DNA of 7,904 nucleotides from the NCBI GenBank assembly GCA_040752395.1, contig JBFMHD010000128.1, positions 1 to 7,904 of the forward strand. Reading direction: 5' to 3'. Positions 1-4,823 of the stretch are shown one piece after another; within the stretch, counting starts at the first letter, position 1; each line of letters opens with the position of its first letter. This DNA comes from JBFMHD01 sp040752395 [NCBI: Candidatus Hydrogenedentota bacterium] (lineage in GTDB: Bacteria > JBFMHD01). The notes beneath the pieces are model-generated. The model had not been told where the DNA came from and did not search any database. It was given only the letters and a program-made list of their open reading frames with translations. Made by a program: the position numbers and the translations under genes.

Positions 1-88
1 AACGAAAGAAGCAAGAGGCAAGAAGCAAGATAACGGAAAGAAAGATAACGAAAGAAGCAAGAGGCAAGAAGCAAGATAACGGAAGAAG
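1..88. repeat. Purine-rich heptad array with a 46-bp tandem unit
   Basis: The first 38 bases recur exactly at 47-84, a tandem repeat with a 46-bp period. Inside each copy the sequence runs in 7-base steps (GAAGCAA, GAGGCAA, GAAGCAA, GATAACG). The plus strand is almost purely purine. No open frame or RNA gene is seen here. The last 18 bases of the unit also occur in reverse orientation at 3560-3577, so this is a dispersed family rather than a purely local slippage product. The left edge is cut by the window, so more copies may lie upstream. Confidence 0.85.
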
Positions 89-103
89 TGAGAGGTGTCA
101 GGA

Positions 104-139
104 CAGGCTACAGGCTACGGACTACAGCCGACTGGAGCC
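104..139. repeat. CAGGCTA-type heptads; copy 1 of a 27-bp dispersed repeat
   Basis: The sequence reads in heptads (CAGGCTA, CAGGCTA, CGGACTA, CAGCCGA). Bases 113-139 match 7561-7587 at 26 of 27 positions in the same orientation. The two copies lie near opposite ends of the window and bracket all the genes. No coding potential is seen. Confidence 0.75.
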
Positions 140-159
140 CCCTATGACCCATCCCCTAA

Positions 160-206
160 TATCCTTTGTGCCTTTCCCTCCTGTCTTCTGTCTCCTGTCT
201 TCTTGT
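160..206. repeat. Pyrimidine-rich heptad/octad repeats
   Basis: An 11-base string, TCCTGTCTTCT, occurs at 179-189 and again at 193-203, a 14-bp period or two heptads. The 12-mer CTTTGTGCCTTT at 164-175 recurs at 7870-7881, and TGTCTCCTGTCT at 189-200 recurs at 5987-5998. The tract lies just downstream of the last gene, in the direction of transcription. The only terminator-like feature is a weak 4-bp GGGA/TCCC hairpin around 213-224, which I do not call. Confidence 0.65.
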
Positions 207-229
207 AAAATATGGGATGTGTCCCTAAT

Positions 230-874
230 TTAAAAATTTAAATACTTTATCTGATAAGCGATATATTTTATATATTCCTGGAGTATAATTAACGGAAGAT
301 CGTCTTTTTCGAGTAAATTAGTTATTAATTTTTCAGTCTCCTCATAGGTATAATAAAATTTTATATCTTTATTTTTTTTAAATATTTTTTTTATGCAAAA
401 ATCTATTCTCTTTGTATGATATGCGTCCGACACTATTAACACTGAACTAACCGGCTTGTTTTCTATCTCTTTATGTAATAATATCACATCCTTAAATGTA
501 CTTTCAGACCCGCATAATATTTTGTATTTATCATTAGAGAACTTTATTCGTTTAAAGACTTCCTTGATAATAAACTCTTCATTAGCAACAAAACCAAATA
601 TTTTTTCAAATTCTTTTTCAGTGTTTGAAACTGCTGTAGCAGTACACCACATCTGGTTGCCGTATCCCTCATTAAAAAGTTTCAAAGCGTATGGGAGTCT
701 ATAATATGGATGGCCGCCGGGAACAAAAATCACATCAGCTTTTTGTGTTTGTTTATCAAGTATTAAAAATTTACCCAAAATTATGCTTAATTCAAATCTA
801 TAATAAAACGAGACTCCAAAAATAACTACAACAAACAAAAGGAATATAATCCATTTTTTTAAGCTCTCTTGCAA
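230..874 (-). CDS. Membrane-anchored DUF218/YdcF-SanA-like protein
   Basis: This 214-aa protein looks like the DUF218 superfamily (YdcF, SanA, ElyC), envelope-associated proteins of poorly defined biochemistry. After a short basic start there is one membrane segment (residues about 8-25), then a soluble domain. Family-type motifs are VPGGHPYYR (51-59), SESTFKDV (123-130) and VSDAYHTKR (148-156); these correspond to the usual GG...R, the middle S-T-x-(E/D) and the late H-x-x-R positions. The start is TTG at 874-872: it has an AAAGGAG Shine-Dalgarno seven bases upstream, and no ATG lies close by. The start overlaps the end of the receiver-cyclase gene by 16 nt, so the two are probably translationally coupled. 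The anchor suggests the domain faces the periplasm. The family call is moderately firm; the precise role is unknown. Confidence 0.72.
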   Translation of the reverse strand: MQESLKKWIIFLLFVVVIFGVSFYYRFELSIILGKFLILDKQTQKADVIFVPGGHPYYRLPYALKLFNEGYGNQMWCTATAVSNTEKEFEKIFGFVANEEFIIKEVFKRIKFSNDKYKILCGSESTFKDVILLHKEIENKPVSSVLIVSDAYHTKRIDFCIKKIFKKNKDIKFYYTYEETEKLITNLLEKDDLPLIILQEYIKYIAYQIKYLNF

Positions 875-3225
875 ATCCTGTCTCCTTTGTATTTTTCAAA
901 CTCTTCAAATGAATCTAAGTATTTTAAACTATATCTGCCCCCAACCCTATGGATAGCTACTATCTGTTCATCTTCTCTGAAATAATAAATTCTATCGTCC
1001 TCTGCATTTTCTCTAAAAAAATCTATACCGCGTTTGAGAGCATTAAAGAATTCAATATTTTCATGCTTAACATCAGAACCTATAACAAAATTAAGAGTTG
1101 TGTTATTAATATTTTCAAGTATTTTTATGAAATAACGATACCCATCCTCAAGAGAGAACATTCTTTCAATATACAACCCTTTTAATCGCCATTTATTAAT
1201 AGCAGTAATACTTATCTCTTCTACCGCGGCAGGATCATAGATATTTGTTAATAATATGACCTGATTTAACACTTTTTCTTTTGGCGTAGGCTCTATCGTC
1301 AAACTATGCTTTACCCTATATTTCTCAAGTTCTGAAACAACCATCTTCATTTCGTCAAGAAGAGCCTTCTCCTCAAAAGAGATAACCTTTATCTTCCAGG
1401 AATCATTATATAAATCATTGTAAACCAGATAAGCACATAAATCTATAATTGAGACAAATCTGCCAAGACAGGTGCTCTTATCCTTTTTAAGTAATGATTC
1501 TGTTTTTATTCCCTGGTGTAGTTCCCATTTATTCTCAGAAGTAAGATATAAGGTATAATTTGTCCCATTAAACGAATATTTTTTTAGTTCGTTTATAGGT
1601 AAAATTCTATTTTTTTCTTCTCTGTAATACATTTCAAAAATATTAATAATGCTATTCAAATCATCTTTTTTAATGTTTATTTCCTTTTGTTTTTTTAAAA
1701 AATTATCCAGAGTTTTTAACATAAAATTTGATACCCTTATCTCAAAATCTTTTAATTTTGTATAAGACCAGTTCCCGAAATTTCTGGTTTCGTAAACAAT
1801 GGTCCTTTGCACTTTCCAATCCTCTATATATTTTTTAATGATGTGGGTTCTGTATTCATCAATGGTTCTATTCTGAAAAACTTTTAATAAAAAACACCTG
1901 TCAATAAGTTCCTTGAGTTCTTCGTTTTTTTTATCTGTTGCATATTTTCTCACCACAGTGGTTATAAGAAAATATGGGTCGGTTAATCCAGGCTCAGTTA
2001 TAGAATTAAAGATGTTGTTTTTTAAGACGTTACATAACGGCATAGATTCCCCTGGGTTTTCAAAATAGTTTAATAACAGAGCTATTTTAAGCACTGATTT
2101 AAATGGTGATGAGAGCCCCTTTAATATCTGCCATAAAGAAGCGCCTACGAATTCACTTTTGGGCAACTCTAAAATATTCCCCAAATCAATAAATTTAGCT
2201 AAACTTAAATTATTAAACCAATACCTGTATTCGTCATCTGTATAATTAGAAGGTATTATACACCAGAACGGTATCTTTCCTGCAATAAATGTCATTGTTC
2301 TGTAAAACTCTTCTTTTAAAAGATACCCCTGGGCCGAACCCGAACTCTCGCTATCCATTAACCCAAAAACAGCCTCTCTCACATCTCTCTCTTTCATAAC
2401 AAAACAATTTATCTCAAGGTTATGCTTCTGTCTGAGTATCTCTTTTAAATGCTCTGTTTTTAATCTTACAATCTCTAAATATTCTTCATCAACTATTACC
2501 CATACGTCTAAATCAGAATAAGGGGTCTGCGCCACGCTCCCTGCACTACCCATAAAATAGATTCCTTTTATGCCTTTATCAGTAATATCAGGGATTCCCG
2601 TCTCAGAAAAATTTTTTATAAAACTTATATCTTCATTTGTATATTCGTAGTTTTCAATACCAATATCGGTTAAGCCTTTTACATAACCAGGAAGGTTTTT
2701 TTGATTTAAAGAGATTAATAAGTGAAGATACGAAACTAAAAAGGATTTATCAATTTGATAGAAGTTGTATATACGATATTTTTTTATATTATTATATCGA
2801 AGATATGCCCCCAGGTTTTTATTGAATATCTCAAAATAATCTTTATCCTCAGTACCTATCCCCCTGTTTCTCATAATATAATTTATTCTCTCTTTTAGAT
2901 AATTAATTTTTACCGGTTTCTTTATATATTCAAGTATATTCAATGAATCCTTTAATCCGTAATAATCATCCATAGGATATGCGCTTATTAAAATAACAGC
3001 GATCTCTTTATTAAATTCTCTTATTTTTTTGAGAACCTCGATCCCGGATAAATCAGGTAACCCTATATCAAGAAATATTAAATTCGGTTTAAATAAAAAT
3101 GTTTTTCTCAAAGCATCCTCACCACTATGAGCATCTATAAAATCGATCTCACCGATATCTGATAAACTCTGTTTATATAAAAGATGAGTCTGGGCAATAT
3201 CATCAACTATTAGAATTTTATACAT
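859..3225 (-). CDS. Receiver domain fused to class I adenylate cyclase
   Basis: The 788-aa product has two parts. Residues 1-120 are a response-regulator receiver with the acidic pair D8-D9, phospho-acceptor D53 (FLDIGLP), S81 and the K103-P104 switch residues. From about residue 130 it follows enterobacterial CyaA (class I adenylate cyclase, ATP to cAMP). LPGYVKG (178-184) precedes the nucleotidyltransferase core GSAGSVAQTPYSDLDVWV (226-243). S227, S237, D238, D240 and W242 align with E. coli S103, S113, D114, D116 and W118. GSAQGYLLKEEFYRT (296-310), FVGASLWQILKG (359-370) and DRCFLLKVF (442-450) also match. The C-terminal part (about 500-788) is divergent and roughly 180 residues shorter than in the E. 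coli enzyme, whose C-terminus is regulatory. There is no membrane segment. GGAG lies four bases before the ATG. cAMP output under phosphorelay control is inferred. Confidence 0.9.
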   Translation of the reverse strand: MYKILIVDDIAQTHLLYKQSLSDIGEIDFIDAHSGEDALRKTFLFKPNLIFLDIGLPDLSGIEVLKKIREFNKEIAVILISAYPMDDYYGLKDSLNILEYIKKPVKINYLKERINYIMRNRGIGTEDKDYFEIFNKNLGAYLRYNNIKKYRIYNFYQIDKSFLVSYLHLLISLNQKNLPGYVKGLTDIGIENYEYTNEDISFIKNFSETGIPDITDKGIKGIYFMGSAGSVAQTPYSDLDVWVIVDEEYLEIVRLKTEHLKEILRQKHNLEINCFVMKERDVREAVFGLMDSESSGSAQGYLLKEEFYRTMTFIAGKIPFWCIIPSNYTDDEYRYWFNNLSLAKFIDLGNILELPKSEFVGASLWQILKGLSSPFKSVLKIALLLNYFENPGESMPLCNVLKNNIFNSITEPGLTDPYFLITTVVRKYATDKKNEELKELIDRCFLLKVFQNRTIDEYRTHIIKKYIEDWKVQRTIVYETRNFGNWSYTKLKDFEIRVSNFMLKTLDNFLKKQKEINIKKDDLNSIINIFEMYYREEKNRILPINELKKYSFNGTNYTLYLTSENKWELHQGIKTESLLKKDKSTCLGRFVSIIDLCAYLVYNDLYNDSWKIKVISFEEKALLDEMKMVVSELEKYRVKHSLTIEPTPKEKVLNQVILLTNIYDPAAVEEISITAINKWRLKGLYIERMFSLEDGYRYFIKILENINNTTLNFVIGSDVKHENIEFFNALKRGIDFFRENAEDDRIYYFREDEQIVAIHRVGGRYSLKYLDSFEEFEKYKGDRICKRA

Positions 3226-3227
3226 AT

Positions 3228-3233
3228 CTCTCC
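3228..3233 (-). promoter_or_regulatory. Shine-Dalgarno site of the receiver-cyclase gene
   Basis: GGAGAG ends two bases before the ATG, or four if only GGAG is counted. This spacing is short. The site directly adjoins the outer arm (3234-3241) of the hairpin formed by repeat copy A, so folding of the leader could mask or expose it. That effect is inferred. Confidence 0.55.
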
Positions 3234-3277
3234 GAATTCCCTCACGTTGTTACTTTCCGAGGTGGCGACGGGAATTC
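3234..3277 (-). repeat. Repeat copy A: degenerate copy of the tRNA-Gly 3' end plus trailer
   Basis: Bases 3235-3276 match 3377-3418 at 40 of 42 positions. In copy B the matching stretch includes the last 17 bases of the tRNA-Gly gene and its trailer. The two mismatches fall in what would be the acceptor stem. The ends form a perfect 8-bp inverted repeat, GAATTCCC/GGGAATTC. In copy B the arms are CAATTCCC/GGGAATTG, so both partners of the terminal pair changed together. It cannot be a working tRNA because the D and anticodon arms are absent. Confidence 0.8.
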
Positions 3278-3376
3278 TCTCCTTGTTTAAGCCTCCTCGC
3301 TTAAACTGCGTCGAGCCGGCTTCTGCCAGAAAATATTCACAGGATATTTTCTACATCCTTGTAAGGCAGAAGCTTC
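3277..3376 (-). repeat. 100-bp hairpin-rich insert between the two 42-bp repeats
   Basis: Two strong inverted repeats are visible. GTTTAAGC/GCTTAAAC (3285-3292 and 3299-3306) is a perfect 8-bp stem whose 6-base loop reads GAGGAG on the transcribed strand. A second, longer structure has a 9-bp outer stem (3319-3327 with 3365-3373), a 9-bp inner stem (3328-3336 with 3344-3352), a 7-base loop and a 12-base one-sided bulge (3353-3364). Neither stem is followed by a U-run, so they are not typical intrinsic terminators. The insert shares the 9-mer AGCCGGCTT with the tRNA anticodon arm, which may be chance. There is no open frame of note. Confidence 0.75.
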
Positions 3377-3418
3377 AATTCCCTCACGTTGTTACTTTCC
3401 GAGCGGGCGACGGGAATT
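3377..3418 (-). repeat. Repeat copy B: tRNA-Gly 3' end and trailer
   Basis: This is the second member of the 42-bp direct repeat pair; starts of the two copies are 142 bp apart. Bases 3402-3418 are the 3' part of tRNA-Gly. The flanks form a perfect 10-bp inverted repeat (3374-3383 with 3412-3421), so the tRNA T-arm sequence can alternatively pair with the trailer RNA. Confidence 0.8.
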
Positions 3419-3472
3419 GAACCCATACAGCCGGCTTGGAAGGCCGGGACTCTACCATTGAGCTACGCCCGC
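3402..3472 (-). tRNA. tRNA-Gly (anticodon TCC)
   Basis: This 71-nt cloverleaf reads GCGGGCG as the acceptor 5' strand (3472-3466) and CGCCCGC as the 3' strand, with discriminator U. The D-arm is GCTC/GAGT with the AATGGTA loop. The anticodon stem CCGGC/GCCGG encloses the loop CTTCCAA, giving anticodon TCC and reading GGA/GGG codons. The T-arm is ATGGG-TTCAATT-CCCGT, with one wobble pair. CCA is not encoded; the next bases are CGG, so CCA must be added after transcription. It is the only tRNA in the window. A promoter is visible upstream, and no clear terminator separates it from the receiver-cyclase gene 176 nt downstream. Confidence 0.96.
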
Positions 3473-3485
3473 TAAAAACTATAAT

Positions 3486-3514
3486 CATATAACACAATAA
3501 TCAATGAACGTCAA
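3486..3514 (-). promoter_or_regulatory. Sigma-70-type promoter for tRNA-Gly
   Basis: On the minus strand, TTGACG (3514-3509) and TATATG (3491-3486) are separated by exactly 17 bases. Transcription would begin about 5-10 bases before the mature tRNA 5' end at 3472. The -35 box is one base from the bacterial consensus; the -10 box is weaker, and an alternative TATGAT lies two bases downstream. A 17-base palindrome abuts the -35 box. Confidence 0.6.
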
Positions 3515-3530
3515 TCTTTGCAGCAAAGAT
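3514..3530. promoter_or_regulatory. 17-bp palindrome overlapping the tRNA promoter -35 box
   Basis: ATCTTTGC-A-GCAAAGAT is a perfect inverted repeat with 8-bp arms and a single central base. Base 3514 is shared with the first base of the -35 hexamer. It could be an operator, or a remnant hairpin downstream of the deoxynucleoside kinase gene; there is no U-run to make it a standard terminator. The function is unknown. Confidence 0.45.
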
Positions 3531-3559
3531 AACCAATATGTCCGTGACCTACAACGTTT

Positions 3560-3577
3560 TTCCGTTATCTTGCTTCT
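3560..3577 (-). repeat. Inverted solitary copy of the purine heptad repeat
   Basis: These 18 bases are the exact reverse complement of 21-38 and 67-84. They lie in the 179-bp gap between the deoxynucleoside kinase gene and tRNA-Gly. The rest of this gap (3578-3651) is pyrimidine-rich on the plus strand and shows nothing I can assign. Confidence 0.75.
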
Positions 3578-3651
3578 ATTTCAATCCCCACTTCTCCTTC
3601 ACCTATAACTGATAGGATACCCTTATCTTCTATCTTTTATGTAGTGCTGGA

Positions 3652-4305
3652 CTATGGCATAATTACCGGATTATAATACCTCCTACCGCCACGAGTATTT
3701 TCCAGCTCCTGGACCAGTTTATAAACATACTCGGGCTCTTTTATAAAATCTATATATTCTGTATTTACAACAAGAAGCGGTGTCTCGTCATACCTTAAAA
3801 AAAAATCATTATAAACCTTACAAACTTTTTCTAAATAATCTCTTGAAACTAATTTAGCTGTATCAATATTTTTAATTTTATCGTAAAGTTTTTCAGCTCC
3901 GCAATATAAATAAACAACCACATCTGGCTTTACATTTTCTTTTTGAATTAAATTGAATAGCTGGCGGTATAAACAGAATTCCTGTTCAGAAAGATTAATA
4001 CTTGCGAAAAGGAAATCTTTTAAAATCATAAAATCAGAGATGATGAAATCAGTAAACAGATCAAGATAGAGTTCATTTTTTAATTGATTATATCTTGACA
4101 GCAAAAAAAAGATTTGTGTCTGAAATGCGTATAAACTTTTGTTCTCATAAAATTTTAAGAGAAAGGGGTTATCGTAACTTTTTTCTAAAATCTGTTTCCC
4201 TCTATATCTCTCGGCTATCAACTTAACTAAATCCGATTTACCAACCCCTATCGGCCCTTCCACGACAATGTAATTATGAGTTATTCTGTCGGCATTAATT
4301 TCCAT
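3652..4305 (-). CDS. Deoxynucleoside kinase (dCK/dGK-like family)
   Basis: This 217-aa protein looks like the deoxynucleoside kinase family that phosphorylates salvaged deoxynucleosides to dNMPs with ATP or another NTP. The P-loop is GPIGVGKS (17-24). E41 in LEKSYDNPFL fits the family's catalytic base position, and FQTQIFFLLSRYNQL (61-75) is the substrate-pocket helix. ISDFMILKDFLFA (89-101) stands where many members have DRS or ERS followed by an aromatic and acidic pair. The lid region (about 144-156, KIKNIDTAKLVSRDY) lacks the usual arginine-rich RGRxxE string, which is odd. Substrate preference cannot be read from sequence. The ATG overlaps the folK end by 25 nt and has an AGAGGG Shine-Dalgarno seven bases upstream, so translation is probably coupled to folK. 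Pairing with folK fits a nucleotide/folate metabolism operon. Confidence 0.82.
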   Translation of the reverse strand: MEINADRITHNYIVVEGPIGVGKSDLVKLIAERYRGKQILEKSYDNPFLLKFYENKSLYAFQTQIFFLLSRYNQLKNELYLDLFTDFIISDFMILKDFLFASINLSEQEFCLYRQLFNLIQKENVKPDVVVYLYCGAEKLYDKIKNIDTAKLVSRDYLEKVCKVYNDFFLRYDETPLLVVNTEYIDFIKEPEYVYKLVQELENTRGGRRYYNPVIMP

Positions 4306-4823
4306 CCAGCAACCCTCTTTAAAATTTCAATTTTTTTTACACGTTGTCCTCTGAAATCCCTCTCTCTTAAAAGTTCCTTGATAGTTTTTTTAGAGCGTGG
4401 GTCAATAAAATTACCCCATCCTATATCGAAGAGTGGTTTTAACACAAATAATCTTTTTCTAAATTTTTTATGTGGGATTTTTAAATTATCTGTGTCTATA
4501 ACTAAATCACCACAGAAAATTATGTCAATGTCAATCAGCCTTGGTAATATCTCATTTTGTTTTCTTTTTCTACCAAAATATTCTTCTATTTCTAAAAGTT
4601 CTTTTGAAAATTTTATAATATCTCTCTTTCTTCCCGGTATTTCAAAAACACAAACTACGTTATAATAATAAGGATGCTCATTTACTTCAACAGGTTTTGT
4701 CTCATATATATCAGATATTGAGATAAGTTTATAATTCTTATCAATTATTCTTTTTACAGCAGTTATAATATTAGCTCTTCTATCACCGAGATTCGAACCA
4801 ATGGATAATACTACTCTCTTCAT
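4281..4823 (-). CDS. folK: 6-hydroxymethyl-7,8-dihydropterin pyrophosphokinase
   Basis: HPPK transfers pyrophosphate from ATP to 6-hydroxymethyl-7,8-dihydropterin in folate biosynthesis, in the cytoplasm. The 180-aa protein opens with the family start SIGSNLGDR (7-15), followed by IYETKPVEV (39-47). The catalytic signature LPRLIDIDIIF (93-103) has R95 and the metal-binding D98 and D100, matching E. coli R92, D95 and D97. IPHKKFRKRLFVLKPL (116-131) matches the HPPK pattern PHxxxxxRxFvLxPL. Length is slightly above the roughly 160 aa typical of single-domain HPPK; the extra is a basic C-terminal tail. The ATG overlaps the dapL stop as ATGA, a classic coupling arrangement. The downstream kinase begins inside its last codons. 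Confidence 0.93.
   Translation of the reverse strand: MKRVVLSIGSNLGDRRANIITAVKRIIDKNYKLISISDIYETKPVEVNEHPYYYNVVCVFEIPGRKRDIIKFSKELLEIEEYFGRKRKQNEILPRLIDIDIIFCGDLVIDTDNLKIPHKKFRKRLFVLKPLFDIGWGNFIDPRSKKTIKELLRERDFRGQRVKKIEILKRVAGWKLMPTE

Noticed and set aside
1-88. CRISPR array
   Set aside because: The repeat words are 7 bp and the only long tandem repeat has two copies with an 8-bp gap; there are no unique spacers and no cas genes.
456-704. Plus-strand open frame of 82 codons
   Set aside because: It lies wholly inside the DUF218 gene on the opposite strand, has no recognisable domain and no supporting ribosome site.
949-1185. Plus-strand open frame of 78 codons
   Set aside because: It is antisense to the cyclase C-terminal region, which has a long coding frame of its own; the composition looks like a shadow frame. 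The 62-codon frame at 2637-2825 is rejected for the same reason.
859-3225. GlnD/GlnE-like or toxin-type nucleotidyltransferase instead of a cyclase
   Set aside because: The shared GS...DxD core fits many nucleotidyltransferases, but the CyaA-specific blocks LPGYVKG, LLKEEFYRT, GASLWQILKG and CFLLKVF follow in the right order.
3235-3276. Second tRNA gene
   Set aside because: Only the 3' end sequence is present; no anticodon or D-arm follows and the acceptor partner is missing.
3351-3384. Separate promoter for the receiver-cyclase gene inside the leader
   Set aside because: TTGAAG and TGTAGA occur at 17-base spacing on the minus strand, but the -10 match is poor and both boxes sit in repeat hairpin arms.
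4276-4665. Plus-strand open frame of 129 codons
   Set aside because: It is antisense to folK, whose catalytic motifs are clear. The peptide is low-complexity and resembles no family I know.
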